Of a stretch of 64,000 nt of DNA, positions 8,196 through 20,287 are shown in pieces (the stretch's first letter is position 1; every line of letters starts with the position of its first letter). Source of the stretch: Treponema sp. (GTDB taxonomy: Bacteria; Spirochaetota; Spirochaetia; Treponematales; Treponemataceae). The stretch spans positions 1 through 64,000 of the forward strand of contig JAEEIU010000015.1 of the NCBI GenBank assembly GCA_016281495.1, in the 5' to 3' direction. Below the pieces are notes generated by a model. The model saw nothing but the letters and a program-made list of their open reading frames with translations, did no database searches and was not told the origin of the DNA. The position numbers and the translations under genes are program-made.

Positions 8196-8424
8196 TTTTT
8201 GTACGGGTTAAATTAAATCCATCGGTTTCCGTATGGGAGCCGAAACGACGGTGCATGTAAACTTTAATCAAGGCACTGTCTATTCGCGGTTAGGCTTCAA
8301 AGTGCTGATTACTATCCGCGGAAAATAAAAACGTATGCAGAACCAAGGTGACGGTATGTTTCCTTCTGCAACGAATGGTCATTATAAATGACATGTCATC
8401 AAAGTATGACAGGAGAAGACAATT
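8196..8424 (+). promoter_or_regulatory. Long structured spacer between rplJ and rplL
   Basis: 229 bases without a gene. It has several hairpin possibilities: CGCGG / CCGCG around 8292-8322, TGCAGAA / TTCTGCA around 8335-8371, and a perfect 12-base palindrome ATGACATGTCAT near 8390. A spacer this long inside rplJL is unusual. It may hold an L10/L12 control site, an RNA-processing site, or an extra promoter to raise L12 output; the sequence does not decide among these. Confidence 0.4.
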
Positions 8425-8799
8425 ATGGCACTTTCAAATGATGAAATCCTTGACGCAATCGCAAACATGACAGTTCAGCAGGCTGCTGACTTGGTAAAGG
8501 CAATGGAAGAGAAGTTCGGCGTTTCTGCCGCTGCTCCTGTTGCCGTAGCTGCTGGTCCAGCTGCTGGTCCTGCTGCTGAAGAGCAGACAGAATTCACAGT
8601 TACTCTTGACAGCATCGATGCTTCTAAGAAGATCGCTGTTATCAAGGCTGTTCGTGCAATCACAGGTCTTGGTCTGGGTGAAGCAAAGGCTCTTGTTGAA
8701 GGAGCTCCACAGACACTCAAAGAGAACGTATCTAAGGCTGATGCAGACAAGATGATCGAAGACATCAAGGCTGCTGGTGGCGTTGCAAGCAAGAAATAA
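8425..8799 (+). CDS. rplL: Large ribosomal subunit protein bL12 (L7/L12)
   Basis: 124 residues. N-terminal dimerisation domain, an Ala/Gly/Pro-rich hinge (about 38-52), and the globular C-terminal domain with the conserved [20 protein letters not shown] and [11 protein letters not shown] segments that recruit translation factors. An AGGAGAAG site precedes the ATG. It is separated from rpoB by 264 bases containing a stable hairpin. Confidence 0.98.
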   Translation: MALSNDEILDAIANMTVQQAADLVKAMEEKFGVSAAAPVAVAAGPAAGPAAEEQTEFTVTLDSIDASKKIAVIKAVRAITGLGLGEAKALVEGAPQTLKENVSKADADKMIEDIKAAGGVASKK

Positions 8800-9063
8800 G
8801 CAGTTACTGGCTGTTGATAATTAATGGACAGTTTGAACTTCAGACTGTCCAAAAACAAGGTTATTAGGCTTCAGAAAAGCGTTTCCACAGGGAGATGGCT
8901 TTTTTGAGGCTTTGTGCGTCTTAAAACAGTTTGGCATGTCGACTGACGCATGACGTTGCCCGGACCGAAACGTCCCGCAGGGCACTGGTTCTTGTGCTGA
9001 GCAAAGTCTTTGCTTGTAGCAGTTCCGGTTGCACCAGTTTCCACACACCCCTCAGAGGTAAAG
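8800..9063 (+). promoter_or_regulatory. rplL-rpoB spacer with hairpin (possible processing or attenuation site)
   Basis: No gene here. TGGACAGT (8825-8832) pairs perfectly with ACTGTCCA (8844-8851), but no T-run follows, so it is not a standard terminator. In other bacteria this junction carries an attenuator and an RNase III site that set the ratio of ribosomal proteins to polymerase; that role is inferred from position. A CCCTCAGAGG inverted repeat leads into the rpoB ribosome binding site. Confidence 0.45.
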
Positions 9064-12000
9064 ATGTTCGCAAAAAGCAGAAAAATCGAACGTAAGTACA
9101 TCGGTAAGGATATCCAGGACTTTATGGATCTCCCCGATCTAATCGACATCCAGCTTTCTTCCTACGAATTTTTCATTCAAAAAGAACGCCTGGACAAAGG
9201 AGAGCCGCTGTTAAACCAGGGCTTGCAGGAAGTATTCACTTCTACCTTCCCAATCGAAAGTCCAAATGGCGACATGACGCTGGATTTTGTATCTTACAGT
9301 TTGGATGAAAAGAATATCAAGTACAGCGAACTTGACTGCAAGAAAAAGGGCCTTACATATCAGGTGCCCCTCCACGCTTGCATTAACTTGACATTTAACG
9401 AAACAGGTGTCATTCAGCAGAAAAAAGACGTCTACATGGGCGACATCCCGTTGATGACCGACCGCGGAACATTCATCATTAATGGTGCTGAGCGCGTTGT
9501 CGTAAGTCAGATCCACCGTTCGCCTGGTGTAATCTTCAAGTATGAGAAGGGCGTTTACTCAAGCCGCATCATTCCATATCGTGGTTCATGGCTTGAATTT
9601 GAAATTGACCAGAAAAAAGACCTTATCTATGCAAAGATTGACCGCAAGAAGAAAATCCTTGCAACAATCTTCCTCCGCTCATTGGGTTATTCAACACGCG
9701 AGGAAATCATAGATTGTTTCTATACCAGCGAAGAAATCAAGATTCCTACAGATGCAGCCAAACGTGAAAAGATCGTGGGAAGAGTTCTGTCTCGTGCAGT
9801 TATTATTCAGGATGAGGAAACAGGAGAAGAAAGAAAGCTTTTCCGCGCAGGAACAAAACTTCATCCGCATGACATCGACGACCTTGTTGCCAACAAGGTA
9901 AAGACATTGAACGTCATTCAGTTTAATGCAAGACAGAATCCTGGCAAGAAAGAAGAATTCAATCCGTCACTGGACAGCGAGATGATCATCAACTGCTTTG
10001 AGCGTGAGGAAATCATCTTTGCAAAAGACGGGCAGGAAATCACCGACGAGCCGACAAAGGAAGACTGCATCCAGAAAGTGCATGATGTCCTGAATCCTGG
10101 TGAGCCAAGCACATTTGAGCAGGCCGAAAAGGACCTCCAGAGCATGTTCTTCAGTGAGCGCCGTTATGAATTGAGCCGTGTTGGACGCTATAAGCTGAAC
10201 AAAAGGTTCAACTATGATCCGCCAAGAGAAGAATTGACTCTTACAACAGATGACATCATCAATACGATGAAGCATTTGATCGAAGTATATCTTCAGCCGG
10301 AACTTGTAGACGACCAGGATCACCTTGGAAACCGCCGCATCCGTTCTGTTGGTGAACTTCTTACAAACCAGTACAAGACTGCATTCGCCCGCATGGAGCG
10401 CATTGCAAAAGACCGCATGAACCTTAAGGAAGTTGAAACCCTCAAGCAGGTGGACCTTATTTCAATCAAACCGATTGTATCTGCCGTTAAAGAGTTCTTT
10501 GGATCATCACAGCTTTCACAGTTCATGGATCAGTGTAACCCGCTTGCCGAGCTTACACACAAACGCCGCTTGAACGCTTTGGGACCGGGTGGTCTTTCCC
10601 GTGACAGGGCAGGTTTCGAAGTCCGTGACGTTCACTATACACACTATGGACGCATGTGCCCGATTGAAACTCCTGAAGGTCCGAACATCGGTCTTATCGT
10701 TTCTCTTTCAATCTTCACACGCATCAACGAATACGGATTCCTGGAAGAACCATACCGCAAGGTAGAAAACGGAAAGGCAACAGACAAGGTAGACTATCTT
10801 GATGCAACCGACGAAGACAAGTACTACATCGGTCAGGTAACAGAAGGAATGAAAAAGGACGGATCTTTCCCAACCGATTTCGTTTCATGCCGTCACCGCG
10901 GAGACTATTCAACACGTTCTCCAAAGGACATTCAGTACATGGATGTTTCTCCACGTCAGGTTATCTCTGTATCTGCTTCCCTTGTTCCGTTCCTTGAACA
11001 TGATGACGCCAACCGTGCATTGATGGGCTGCAACATGCAGAGACAGGCAGTACCGCTTTTGTTCCCGGAGCCACCATATGTAGGAACCGGTATGGAGCAG
11101 AAGACAGCATACGATTCAGGCGTTCTTGTTAAGGCAAAACGCGATGGTGAAGTTGTATGGGTAGAAAGCGACCTTATCAAGATTAAGCCGACCGGAGTAA
11201 AGGGAGATGTTCTTGATGAATATCCACTCCTCAAATACCAGAAGACAAACAGCGATACATGTAATCACCAGAGGCCGACTGTTCAGGTTGGAGAAAAGGT
11301 AAAGAAGGGTGCCGTAATTGCAGACGGTCCTGCAACATTCAACGGTGAGCTTGCCCTTGGACGCAACATTCTTGTTGGATTCGTTCCGTGGAATGGATAC
11401 AACTATGAGGATGCCGTTCTCATCAGCCAGCGTGTTGTAAAAGAAGACATGTATACCTCTGTCCATATCCATGAGTTTGAGACAGACATCCGTGAGACTA
11501 AGCTTGGTCCGGAAAAGATTACACGTGAAGTTCCAAATACACCGGAAAAGATTCTTGAAAACCTCGATGCCGAAGGTATCATCCGCATAGGTGCTAAAGT
11601 ACACTCGGGCGATATCCTTGTAGGTAAGGTTACACCAAAGAGCGAAACCGATACAACTCCGGAATTCAAGCTCTTGAATGCAATCTTCGGTGAAAAGTCA
11701 AAGGACGTACGCGATTCATCACTTAAACTCCAGCATGGTGTTCAGGGTGTTGTAATCGGAGTAGAACGCCTTAAGAGATCTGAAGGTGACGAACTTCCTC
11801 CAGGTGTAAGTGAAAAGATTAAGATTCTTGTTGCCGATAAGCGTAAGCTTGTTGTTGGTGACAAGATGGCAGGACGCCACGGAAACAAGGGTGTTGTAGC
11901 CCGCATTCTTCCGGTAGAAGACATGCCGTATCTTGACGATGGTACTCCTCTTGATGTATGTCTGAACCCGCTTGGTGTTCCTTCCCGTATGAACATCGGT

Positions 12001-12624
12001 CAGATAATGGAATCAGAACTTGGTAGGGCAGGTATGGTGCTGAATGAATTCTACAATTCACCTGCATTCCAAACCCCAAGCCAGGAACAGATTGCAGAAA
12101 AGCTTGTTGAGGCAGGCTTGAGCAAGGACTGCAAGCAGATTGTACACGACGGATTTACAGGAGAACCTTTCCTGAACCCGATTTTTGTCGGTGTAATCTA
12201 CTTCATGAAGCTGCATCACCTTGTTGACGACAAAATGCACGCACGTTCAACAGGTCCGTATTCTCTTGTTACACAGCAGCCGTTGGGTGGTAAGGCCCAG
12301 TTCGGTGGCCAGCGTCTTGGAGAAATGGAAGTATGGGCATTGGAAGCATATGGTGCCGCCAATACCCTGCAGGAAATGATGACAATCAAGTCTGACGATA
12401 TGAATGGACGTTCAAAGGTTTACGAGTCAATCGTAAAGGGTGATCCGAGTGCCCCGATTGGAGTTCCGGAATCATTCAACGTTCTTGTTCAGGAGTTGCG
12501 TGGTCTTGCTCTGGATTTCTCAATCTATGACGAAAAGAACAAGCAGATTGCCCTAACCGAAAGAGATCAGGAACTGATAGACAAAGCAGGTGCTGGTTTC
12601 GATAAGGAGAATGAAAATGCGTGA
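9064..12624 (+). CDS. rpoB: DNA-directed RNA polymerase subunit beta
   Basis: 1186 residues from ATG 9064, preceded by CAGAGGTAAAG; the frame is open upstream to a TTG at 9010, but that extension is not conserved-looking. All landmark blocks are visible: the rifampicin region [20 protein letters not shown], the [17 protein letters not shown] block, the [13 protein letters not shown] catalytic Lys region, and the C-terminal [19 protein letters not shown]. Residue 504, at the position of E. coli Ser531, is Asn, the natural state linked to rifampicin resistance in spirochetes. Its stop overlaps rpoC by 8 bases. Confidence 0.98.
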   Translation: MFAKSRKIERKYIGKDIQDFMDLPDLIDIQLSSYEFFIQKERLDKGEPLLNQGLQEVFTSTFPIESPNGDMTLDFVSYSLDEKNIKYSELDCKKKGLTYQVPLHACINLTFNETGVIQQKKDVYMGDIPLMTDRGTFIINGAERVVVSQIHRSPGVIFKYEKGVYSSRIIPYRGSWLEFEIDQKKDLIYAKIDRKKKILATIFLRSLGYSTREEIIDCFYTSEEIKIPTDAAKREKIVGRVLSRAVIIQDEETGEERKLFRAGTKLHPHDIDDLVANKVKTLNVIQFNARQNPGKKEEFNPSLDSEMIINCFEREEIIFAKDGQEITDEPTKEDCIQKVHDVLNPGEPSTFEQAEKDLQSMFFSERRYELSRVGRYKLNKRFNYDPPREELTLTTDDIINTMKHLIEVYLQPELVDDQDHLGNRRIRSVGELLTNQYKTAFARMERIAKDRMNLKEVETLKQVDLISIKPIVSAVKEFFGSSQLSQFMDQCNPLAELTHKRRLNALGPGGLSRDRAGFEVRDVHYTHYGRMCPIETPEGPNIGLIVSLSIFTRINEYGFLEEPYRKVENGKATDKVDYLDATDEDKYYIGQVTEGMKKDGSFPTDFVSCRHRGDYSTRSPKDIQYMDVSPRQVISVSASLVPFLEHDDANRALMGCNMQRQAVPLLFPEPPYVGTGMEQKTAYDSGVLVKAKRDGEVVWVESDLIKIKPTGVKGDVLDEYPLLKYQKTNSDTCNHQRPTVQVGEKVKKGAVIADGPATFNGELALGRNILVGFVPWNGYNYEDAVLISQRVVKEDMYTSVHIHEFETDIRETKLGPEKITREVPNTPEKILENLDAEGIIRIGAKVHSGDILVGKVTPKSETDTTPEFKLLNAIFGEKSKDVRDSSLKLQHGVQGVVIGVERLKRSEGDELPPGVSEKIKILVADKRKLVVGDKMAGRHGNKGVVARILPVEDMPYLDDGTPLDVCLNPLGVPSRMNIGQIMESELGRAGMVLNEFYNSPAFQTPSQEQIAEKLVEAGLSKDCKQIVHDGFTGEPFLNPIFVGVIYFMKLHHLVDDKMHARSTGPYSLVTQQPLGGKAQFGGQRLGEMEVWALEAYGAANTLQEMMTIKSDDMNGRSKVYESIVKGDPSAPIGVPESFNVLVQELRGLALDFSIYDEKNKQIALTERDQELIDKAGAGFDKENENA

Positions 12625-15600
12625 TATTCAGGATTTTGCCAGCCTTAAGATAAAATTGGCTTCACCGGAAACCATCCGTGCATGGTCTTATGGTGAGGTA
12701 AAAAAGCCGGAGACAATCAACTACCGCACCCTCAGGCCGGAGCGCGACGGATTGTTCTGCGAGAAAATATTCGGTACGACAAAAGAATGGGAATGCTACT
12801 GCGGTAAATTCAAGAGCATCCGTTACAAGGGTGTCATCTGCGACCGCTGTGGTGTTGAAGTAACCCATTTCAAGGTACGCCGTGAACGCACGGGACACAT
12901 TGAACTTGCTGCCCCTGTAAGCCACATCTGGTATTACCACTCAGTTCCGTCAAGAATGGGACTTTTGCTGGATCTTCCGTTGGCATCCTTGCGTTCTGTC
13001 TTGTACTATGAAAAATACATCGTCATCAACCCGGGTGCAAACACCGACCTCAAGGAGAAGCAGCTTCTTACAGAGGACGAGTATAATGATGCACGCGAGC
13101 GTTATGGTGAGTCATTTACTGCAGGAATGGGTGCAGAGGCTATCAAGACTCTTCTTGAAAACCTTGACCTTGACTCTCTTGCAGTTGAACTCAGGCAGCA
13201 GATGCGTGAGGGTGGCTCAAAAGTAGACAAGCGCACACTCAAGAGAATCGAAATCGTAGAGAATTTCCGTTCATCTGGAAACAAGGCCAGCTGGATGATT
13301 CTTGATGTAATCCCTGTCATTCCGCCGGAACTCAGGCCAATGGTTCAGCTTGAAGGTGGACGTTTTGCCACATCTGACCTTAACGACCTGTATCGCCGTG
13401 TTATAAACCGCAACAACCGCCTTAAGAGGCTTCAGGGCCTTTTTGCTCCGGACATCATCATCCGCAACGAAAAGCGCATGCTCCAGGAAGCAGTTGACGC
13501 CCTTTTTGACAACGGTAAGCGCAAGCAGCGTGTTGTAAAGGGTGCATCAAACCGCCCGCTCAAATCAATTTCCGACATGCTCAAGGGTAAGCAGGGACGT
13601 TTCCGCCAGAACCTTCTTGGTAAGCGCGTTGACTATTCAGGACGTTCCGTTATCGTTGTAGGACCAGAGCTTAAGCTGTGGCAGTGCGGTCTCCCGGAAA
13701 AGATGGCATTGGAGCTGTTCAAGCCGTTCATCATGAAGAAGCTTGTGGACAAGGGAATTGCCGGCAACATCAAAAAGGCAAAGACTTATGTTGACACAGA
13801 ATCTTCAGAAGTATATGCAATCCTTGATGAAGTTGTACGTGAGCATCCTGTTATGCTTAACCGTGCTCCTACACTTCACCGTCTGGGTATCCAGGCATTT
13901 GAGCCGGTTCTTGTTCCAGGAAAGGCTTTGATGCTCCACCCGCTTGCATGTAAGGCATTTAACGCGGACTTTGACGGCGACCAGATGGCCATTCACGTTC
14001 CTCTGACTCAGGCAGCTCAGATGGAATGCTGGAACCTGATGCTTTCTGCACGCAACCTTCTTGACCCTGCAAACGGAAACACAATCGTATATCCTTCTCA
14101 GGACATGGTTCTGGGTATTTACTATATGACAGCAATCAAGCCCCATTCAAAGGGAGCTCCGGAAAACGGTGATGTTTCAAAGGCAAAGATCTTCAGTTCT
14201 GCAGATGAAGTAAGGCTTGCCGCATCAAGTGGTTCAATCGAATGGCAGGCACTTATCCGTGTGCCAAAGAACATCCTTAACAAGTGTGTTCACAACGATC
14301 CTGAGCCTGATTCAAAGTACATTGCTACATCAGCAGGTCGTCTTGCATTCAACGAGGCAATGCCGGCTGAGGTAGACTACTATAACGAGCAGCTTGGAGA
14401 CAAACAGCTCCGCAAGATGATTGAACGTGTTTACCACACTGAGCAGACAAGCGACAAAAAGGTAAAGGCTCTTGTTGAAGAAAAGTTCAGCTTTACTGAA
14501 TTAAAGGAAGAGACTCTTTCTGAAGTTGTTGCAGACAAAAAGCTCATGGCAAAGGTAAATGCTGTTTATAACCGTTCTGTTCCAATGACAGAAGAGCAGG
14601 AGCGCAAGCTTATTAACGATCTTTACAATTCAGACCGTTCATGGCTTACAATCCAGATGCTCGATGACATCAAGGCAACTGGTTATAAGAATGCAACATT
14701 CTACGGTGCAACACTTTCTATGGATGACATCTTGATTCCGGACGAAAAGAAGGACATCGTAGACAAGACAACAGAAATCGTAAACAAGATCATTCAGGAT
14801 CACGGTAAGGGTGCCATAAGCGAAAAGGAAAGACGTGAAAAGTCCATCGCTGAATGGTCAAAGGCTGGTGATGAGCTTACAGACACCATGTACAAGAAGC
14901 TTGCAAATGACAAGGATGGATTCAACACCATCTACATGATGGCAAACTCCGGTGCTCGTGGTTCAAAGAAGCAGATTTCACAGCTTGCAGCTATGCGTGG
15001 CTTGATGCAGAAACCTAACGGAGAAATCATTGAGCTTCCGATTAAGGCAAACTTCAAGGAAGGCCTTTCTGTTATTGAATACTTCATTTCTTCAAACGGT
15101 GCACGTAAGGGTCTTTCTGATACCGCTCTTAAGACAGCTGATGCCGGTTACATGACACGTCGTCTTGTTGATGTTGCCCAGAATGTTGTGGTTAACGAAG
15201 AAGACTGTGGTACAATCAACGGTATCGACTATGCCGCAATCAAGGACGGAGAAACCGTTATTGAAAGCCTGGCATCCCGCATTGCAGGACACTTCTCTAT
15301 TGAACGTGTTCTTGACCCGGTTAACGGTGAACTTTTGTGCGACGTAAACCAGTACATCGACGAAGCCCTTGCAGATAAAATCGACAAGGCAGGTGTAGAA
15401 AAGGTCAAGCTCAGAACGGTTCTTACCTGCGAAAGCAAATATGGAATCTGTGTAAAGTGCTACGGAAAAGACCTTGCACGCAACAAGATTGTAGAAATCG
15501 GTGAAGCTGTCGGTACAATTGCCGCACAGTCAATCGGTCAGCCTGGTACACAGCTTACTCTGCGTACATTCCATACTGGTGGTGCCGCTGAAACTTCTGC

Positions 15601-17140
15601 ATCTGACAACCACATCAAGATGAAGTATCCGGTTTACATCTTTAGTCTTACCGGAACCCATGTTGAAAAGGCAAACGGTGACTGGCTGTTTACCCGTCGT
15701 GGTACCATGCTTGTTGCAAAGATGTTCGGCAATTATCCGTTCAAGAAAACGGACGAGGTCGTCGTTCAGAATGGTGCCCGTGTACGTAAGGGTAATGTCA
15801 TCCTCAAGCAGGGCTCAAAGGAAGTCACCGCATCTGACAACGGACGCATCATCATAAAGGACAATGTAGTTTATCTGGTAAGTAACGACCAGAAGGTTGA
15901 AATAGCAAACGGTTCAATCGTTTATGCCGCATTCACAAAGAGTGGAACTGTGGCAGAACAGAATGTTCCGGTTGGTGAATTTGATCCGTTCAACGAGCCT
16001 ATCATCGCTGAGATTTCCGGTTATGTTCATTATGAGGACGTTATTCCGGGCCAGACGGTTGAGGAACGTGAGACACTGGACAAGAACACCGGCAAAAAGA
16101 CTGTTGAGCGCCGCATCACAGATTTGCACCTGGATGTAAAGCAGCCACGCCTTGTTATCCGTGATGAGGAAGCTGGAGAAGAGGTCGGTTCATATCACCT
16201 TCCTGTTGGTACAACACTCAAGGTTGATGACAAGCAGTGGGTTGATGCTGGTGTAACTCTTGGTACACTTCCGAAAGAAGGAACAAAGGCCAACGATATT
16301 ACTCTGGGTCTTCCACGCGTATCTGAGCTTTTTGAAGGCCGCAAGTCAAAGAACCCGGCTGTTATCTCTAAGATTTCAGGTCTTGTCAAATTCGGCAAGG
16401 TTGTTAAGGGCAAGAGGACAATCATCGTAACAAGTGATTATGGCAAGGAATTCAGCCATGCAGTTCCAATGAACAAGCGCCTTCTTGTTCGTGACGGAGA
16501 CCAGGTTGAGGCCGGTGAGCCATTATGCGACGGAGCAAAGGATCCACATGATGTTCTTGCAGTTCTTGGTGAAAATGAATTGCAGAACTTCCTGCTCAAT
16601 GAGATTCAGTCAGTTTACCGCTCACAGGGCGTTACAATCAACGACAAGCATATCGGTACAATCATCCGCCAGATGCTTAAGAAAGTTGAGGTAACAAAGG
16701 TAGGCGATACACGCTTCATCTACGGCCAGCAGGTGGACAAGTATGCATTCCACGAGGAAAACAACCGCGTGATTGCACAGGGTGGTGAACCAGCCATCGC
16801 ACGTCCTATGTTCCAGGGTATTACAAAGGCTGCTTTGGCAACAGATTCCTTTATCTCTGCCTCTTCATTCCAGGAGACAACAAAGGTTCTTACAAATGCC
16901 GCCATTGCCGGAGCTGAGGATCGCCTGCACGGTCTTAAAGAGAACGTAATTATCGGCCACATGATTCCGGCTGGAACCGGTATGAGGCAGTATCATAACG
17001 TTAAGCTTTCTGACTCTTCTGCATCTGACCTTGATGCCAAGATGGAAGAAATCCTTGAATTGCGCAGACAGGAGAAACTCCTTGAGCAGCAGGCAGAGGA
17101 AATGTCCATGGGCACAGCAGATATGGGAGAAGAAGATTAA
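12617..17140 (+). CDS. rpoC: DNA-directed RNA polymerase subunit beta prime
   Basis: 1507 residues. ATG 12617 is chosen because it follows AAGGAGA at a 6-base spacing and gives the usual MRDIQDF start; the frame itself is open further upstream. Visible: the N-terminal zinc site ([20 protein letters not shown]), the clamp, the absolutely conserved NADFDGDQM that binds catalytic magnesium, the bridge helix and trigger loop region ([20 protein letters not shown]), and a C-terminal [20 protein letters not shown]. It overlaps rpoB by 8 bases and ends at a strong terminator. Confidence 0.98.
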   Translation: MRDIQDFASLKIKLASPETIRAWSYGEVKKPETINYRTLRPERDGLFCEKIFGTTKEWECYCGKFKSIRYKGVICDRCGVEVTHFKVRRERTGHIELAAPVSHIWYYHSVPSRMGLLLDLPLASLRSVLYYEKYIVINPGANTDLKEKQLLTEDEYNDARERYGESFTAGMGAEAIKTLLENLDLDSLAVELRQQMREGGSKVDKRTLKRIEIVENFRSSGNKASWMILDVIPVIPPELRPMVQLEGGRFATSDLNDLYRRVINRNNRLKRLQGLFAPDIIIRNEKRMLQEAVDALFDNGKRKQRVVKGASNRPLKSISDMLKGKQGRFRQNLLGKRVDYSGRSVIVVGPELKLWQCGLPEKMALELFKPFIMKKLVDKGIAGNIKKAKTYVDTESSEVYAILDEVVREHPVMLNRAPTLHRLGIQAFEPVLVPGKALMLHPLACKAFNADFDGDQMAIHVPLTQAAQMECWNLMLSARNLLDPANGNTIVYPSQDMVLGIYYMTAIKPHSKGAPENGDVSKAKIFSSADEVRLAASSGSIEWQALIRVPKNILNKCVHNDPEPDSKYIATSAGRLAFNEAMPAEVDYYNEQLGDKQLRKMIERVYHTEQTSDKKVKALVEEKFSFTELKEETLSEVVADKKLMAKVNAVYNRSVPMTEEQERKLINDLYNSDRSWLTIQMLDDIKATGYKNATFYGATLSMDDILIPDEKKDIVDKTTEIVNKIIQDHGKGAISEKERREKSIAEWSKAGDELTDTMYKKLANDKDGFNTIYMMANSGARGSKKQISQLAAMRGLMQKPNGEIIELPIKANFKEGLSVIEYFISSNGARKGLSDTALKTADAGYMTRRLVDVAQNVVVNEEDCGTINGIDYAAIKDGETVIESLASRIAGHFSIERVLDPVNGELLCDVNQYIDEALADKIDKAGVEKVKLRTVLTCESKYGICVKCYGKDLARNKIVEIGEAVGTIAAQSIGQPGTQLTLRTFHTGGAAETSASDNHIKMKYPVYIFSLTGTHVEKANGDWLFTRRGTMLVAKMFGNYPFKKTDEVVVQNGARVRKGNVILKQGSKEVTASDNGRIIIKDNVVYLVSNDQKVEIANGSIVYAAFTKSGTVAEQNVPVGEFDPFNEPIIAEISGYVHYEDVIPGQTVEERETLDKNTGKKTVERRITDLHLDVKQPRLVIRDEEAGEEVGSYHLPVGTTLKVDDKQWVDAGVTLGTLPKEGTKANDITLGLPRVSELFEGRKSKNPAVISKISGLVKFGKVVKGKRTIIVTSDYGKEFSHAVPMNKRLLVRDGDQVEAGEPLCDGAKDPHDVLAVLGENELQNFLLNEIQSVYRSQGVTINDKHIGTIIRQMLKKVEVTKVGDTRFIYGQQVDKYAFHEENNRVIAQGGEPAIARPMFQGITKAALATDSFISASSFQETTKVLTNAAIAGAEDRLHGLKENVIIGHMIPAGTGMRQYHNVKLSDSSASDLDAKMEEILELRRQEKLLEQQAEEMSMGTADMGEED

Positions 17141-17149
17141 TCAAATAAG

Positions 17150-17199
17150 CCTGCCGGTGTGTGAATTACAGAAATTTGCATCCGGCAGGTTTTGTTTTT
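17150..17199 (+). terminator. Terminator after rpoC
   Basis: CCTGCCGG (17150-17157) pairs with CCGGCAGG (17182-17189), followed by TTTGTTTTT. It ends the rplKAJL-rpoBC unit. Confidence 0.9.
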
Positions 17200-17231
17200 C
17201 CTGAATTTTACGTGATTAAGCGGGAATTCTC

Positions 17232-17261
17232 TTGACTGAATCATGTGAAATTCGGTATAGT
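17232..17261 (+). promoter_or_regulatory. Promoter of rpsL-rpsG
   Basis: -35 TTGACT (17232-17237), 18-base spacer, -10 TATAGT (17256-17261). The leader to ATG 17330 would be about 62 bases and contains a CCGAGG...GCTCGG pairing. Confidence 0.8.
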
Positions 17262-17329
17262 ATTAGCACCTATTATTTTGTCAATATTGTCCGAGGTGCT
17301 GCTCGGCAAAAATAAAGGAGAATAGGCCA

Positions 17330-17704
17330 ATGCCTACAATAAACCAATTGATTCGTAAGGGTCGTCAGTCAGCGGCTAACAGAACTAAAGCTCCCGCGCT
17401 TCAGTCTTGCCCGCAGAAACGTGGTGTTTGTACACGTGTTATGACTATGACACCAAAAAAGCCGAACTCAGCTCTTAGAAAGATTGCTCGTGTTCGTTTG
17501 AGTAATGGAATTGAGGTTACTGCATATATTCCTGGAATTGGACATAACCTGCAGGAACACTCAGTTGTTTTAGTACGCGGTGGACGTGTAAAGGATCTTC
17601 CTGGTGTACGTTATCACATTATCCGCGGTACAAAAGATACTCTTGGCGTAGACGGACGCAAACGTGCCCGCTCAAAGTATGGTGCCAAGAGACCTAAGGC
17701 ATAA
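17330..17704 (+). CDS. rpsL: Small ribosomal subunit protein uS12
   Basis: 124 residues, normal length. S12 lines the decoding centre. The streptomycin-relevant [11 protein letters not shown] loop and the [15 protein letters not shown] loop both have the ordinary wild-type residues, so no streptomycin-resistance change is seen. An AAAGGAGAA site precedes the ATG. It is followed 15 bases later by rpsG. Confidence 0.98.
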   Translation: MPTINQLIRKGRQSAANRTKAPALQSCPQKRGVCTRVMTMTPKKPNSALRKIARVRLSNGIEVTAYIPGIGHNLQEHSVVLVRGGRVKDLPGVRYHIIRGTKDTLGVDGRKRARSKYGAKRPKA

Positions 17705-17719
17705 TAAGGAGGCGAGATT

Positions 17720-18190
17720 ATGGGAAGACATAAGAAATCAGTTAATCGCCCAGTTATGCCGGACGAAAAATACAACAGCCCTGTCATCAGCAAGTTTGTT
17801 ACACGCATGATGCTGGACGGAAAGAAGCAGGTTTGCACAAAGATTATTTATGAGGCTTTGGACAAACTCAAGGGAAAGACCGACAAGGATCCTCTGGAAG
17901 TATTCCTTAAGGCTTTGGACAATGTAAAACCGATGGTAGAAGTAAAGAGCCGCCGCGTTGGTGGTGCTACCTATCAGGTACCGATTGAAATCCGCGAGAG
18001 CCGCCGTGAAGCTCTTGCCATGAGGTGGATGATCGCTGCTGCACGCAATCGTTCAGGTCATGGTATGGCAGAAACACTGGCTGCTGAATTGCTGGATGCC
18101 TATAACAATACTGGTACCGCATATAAGAAGAAGGAAGATACACACAAGATGGCAGAGGCCAACAAGGCATTTGCACACTACAGATGGTAG
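17720..18190 (+). CDS. rpsG: Small ribosomal subunit protein uS7
   Basis: 156 residues. S7 nucleates assembly of the 30S head and touches the E site. The LMLDGKK-type segment ([18 protein letters not shown]) and the [12 protein letters not shown] signature are present. A TAAGGAGG ribosome binding site lies in the short gap after rpsL. The transcript ends at a terminator just downstream, so fusA and tuf do not follow as they do in the classical str operon. Confidence 0.98.
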   Translation: MGRHKKSVNRPVMPDEKYNSPVISKFVTRMMLDGKKQVCTKIIYEALDKLKGKTDKDPLEVFLKALDNVKPMVEVKSRRVGGATYQVPIEIRESRREALAMRWMIAAARNRSGHGMAETLAAELLDAYNNTGTAYKKKEDTHKMAEANKAFAHYRW

Positions 18191-18209
18191 GATAATTCTT
18201 CTGAGAAAG

Positions 18210-18239
18210 TCCCTCGTTTTCCAGCGGGGGATTTTTTTT
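18210..18239 (+). terminator. Terminator after rpsG
   Basis: TCCCTCG (18210-18216) pairs with CGGGGGA (18225-18231) and is followed by eight T. Confidence 0.9.
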
Positions 18240-18293
18240 GTCCTGAATCATTTCGGGAAATAAAAAATGAATTAGAAAATGTTCTTAAAACAC

Positions 18294-20207
18294 TTAATGT
18301 GTCCTGTTGAACATCTTGCAGAACTGGATGAAATCAAGCTTTGGAAGCGGCTTTGAGAAATAGAAGCCCTGCAGGTAATCGGCTCCCATCTGAACCATAA
18401 GGTCCCTTTGTGATTTTGTTTCAACACCTTCAACCAGAATCTTTTTGTCAAGTTCCTTTATCATGCGGACGGTGTTCTGCAGGATGATGAGTGCGGACGG
18501 AGATTTTTCCGCTTCCCACAATATGGTTTTGTCAATTTTGATTATGTCAAAGTCCATGTTGAATATGTAAGAGGCGTTTGAGTATCCTGTTCCATAATCA
18601 TCAAGCGAGAATGTAAATCCGGAATTGTTAAGGTCTTTTATTGTCTGAAGGAAAGTTTCCTGGCTGTTGATGGCGGCGCTTTCTGTAATTTCAAGGTTGA
18701 TTGCGCTTGGTTTAAGGTTGTAATGGTTCAGTGTGTTGAGGAAAATCTGCGAGAGCTTCTTGTTGTTGCATTGCACGGTGGAAAGGTTAACCTCAAGGAA
18801 ATCAATCCCTATGCCATTGAGCTGTTCGATAGAAAACATTTTGCATGCTTCCTCAAAGACAAACTGTCCTATTGCAATGATTGACCCGTTTTTTTCGGCA
18901 ATAGGTATGAATTCTTCGGGAGAAATAAAGCCCAGTTCCTCGTCATGAAGACGTGCAAGAGCCTCGGCGCTGTGTATCTTGTTTGCCTGGACGTCGTAAA
19001 TCGGCTGATAGTAAACCTGAAAAAGATTGTTGTCCAAAGCGAAGGATATGGTGTTCTGGATTGCCTTTATCCTCTGCATGAATGAAAGCTGTTCGCGCTT
19101 GATTACCGATACCCTGGTGTTCTGCTTGATTCCCGGTGCGTCAACGATTGTAACGATGCTTTCCACATTGTTAACGTCGGCAGGAACGTCAATGTCGCAA
19201 ATCTGTGTTTCAAGACTGAGTATGACATCCTTGTGAAGCCAGTCGGTTGAAAAGCGGTTGGTAAGGTATGTCGTAATCTGATCCGCCTTTTTGATTTTGG
19301 ATCCGTATAGCAATATGGCAAAATTGCCGTTGTTCAAGTCGTAAACGCAGTCCTCGCTGGTAATCAGGACCAGCCATTGTGCTATGGACTGAAGGATTTC
19401 CTGCATGTAAGCATAGCCTAAAGTGGACATGTAATATTCTTCGTTCAGGATCTTGATTATGATGACCTTGTAGGAAACCTTGTTCCTTAAAAAGTTGATG
19501 TTGTCCAGAAGGAAAGTGTTCCTGTTGTAGATTCCGGTTGTAAGGTTGAATATCTCGCTTGGATTGTCCACTGTAATCAAAAGGCATAAAGTCATCGTAA
19601 TCTGAACAAAGCATTCGATTAAAAGACGCGGTACAAAGAACTGGATGACTGTGGATGCAAGGATTATCATCGTAAAGGCAGTTAAGAGCAAAAACCTGTT
19701 TAATGAGATTGTCGTGCGGAAACGTAAAATCAGGATCTGGCAGAGAATCAGGTACATCAGGGCTGTCAGATACATGGGCAAGATAAGTGGTCCCTTATGG
19801 TAGTTCAGGTTGGGATCAATCGTAAATACAAGGTGAGTAAAGGGGTTCGTTATCTGTAGAATAAAGAAAATGAGGTATGGAACAAAAATAAGACCAAGGG
19901 CTTTGTTGTGCCGTTTGATGATGCCTGTCAAGTCCAGAATGTATATCGTAAAAAGAATGGGCAGGAAAGTATGGGAGATGAAATAAATCAGGTTGACTGC
20001 ATTTGAAAGGACCCATAAATTTGAAAGATTGTTTTTGATTGTGTAGGCCCCGACAAGATCGCAAACCGTGGTTAAAACTTGAGTCAGAATCAGAACAAGA
20101 AAAGTCCTGTTTTGCCTTTTATGCCTGTCTTTTTTATAAACAAAGATAAGCAGGGCAGCAAAGGAGATGAATAAGGCGCTGATGTCAAATTCAAGAATGT
20201 AATCCAC
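18294..20207 (-). CDS. Membrane EAL-domain c-di-GMP phosphodiesterase with degenerate GGDEF
   Basis: 637 residues, start GTG 20207. The first ~210 residues form about seven hydrophobic spans, like the 7TM N-terminal sensor of some signalling proteins. A GGDEF-like domain follows (FNLTTGIYNRNTFLLDN), but the active-site motif is LNNGNF, so it should not synthesise c-di-GMP. The C-terminal EAL domain keeps its motifs: EALARL, NLSTVQCN, EITESA, LDDYGTGYSN, KIDKTI, EGVET and LQGFYFSKPL. It should hydrolyse c-di-GMP to pGpG. A TGCTATACT extended -10 box ends 6 bases before the GTG, and no Shine-Dalgarno is seen, so the mRNA may be leaderless. Confidence 0.9.
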   Translation of the reverse strand: MDYILEFDISALFISFAALLIFVYKKDRHKRQNRTFLVLILTQVLTTVCDLVGAYTIKNNLSNLWVLSNAVNLIYFISHTFLPILFTIYILDLTGIIKRHNKALGLIFVPYLIFFILQITNPFTHLVFTIDPNLNYHKGPLILPMYLTALMYLILCQILILRFRTTISLNRFLLLTAFTMIILASTVIQFFVPRLLIECFVQITMTLCLLITVDNPSEIFNLTTGIYNRNTFLLDNINFLRNKVSYKVIIIKILNEEYYMSTLGYAYMQEILQSIAQWLVLITSEDCVYDLNNGNFAILLYGSKIKKADQITTYLTNRFSTDWLHKDVILSLETQICDIDVPADVNNVESIVTIVDAPGIKQNTRVSVIKREQLSFMQRIKAIQNTISFALDNNLFQVYYQPIYDVQANKIHSAEALARLHDEELGFISPEEFIPIAEKNGSIIAIGQFVFEEACKMFSIEQLNGIGIDFLEVNLSTVQCNNKKLSQIFLNTLNHYNLKPSAINLEITESAAINSQETFLQTIKDLNNSGFTFSLDDYGTGYSNASYIFNMDFDIIKIDKTILWEAEKSPSALIILQNTVRMIKELDKKILVEGVETKSQRDLMVQMGADYLQGFYFSKPLPKLDFIQFCKMFNRTH

Positions 20208-20213
20208 AAAATA

Positions 20214-20222
20214 AGTATAGCA
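20214..20222 (-). promoter_or_regulatory. Extended -10 element abutting the EAL gene
   Basis: On the minus strand TGC-TATACT, with the hexamer at 20214-20219, exactly 6 bases before the GTG start. The -35 region is weak. Confidence 0.5.
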
Positions 20223-20287
20223 GATAAAGTTGAATAAGGAAAGGGGAATTATGATTCTATGTGAAGAATTTTTTTAATTTTCCGTGC

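Noticed and set aside
9010-9063. TTG start for rpoB
   Set aside because: The extension is not like known RpoB N-termini and ATG 9064 has a good ribosome binding site.
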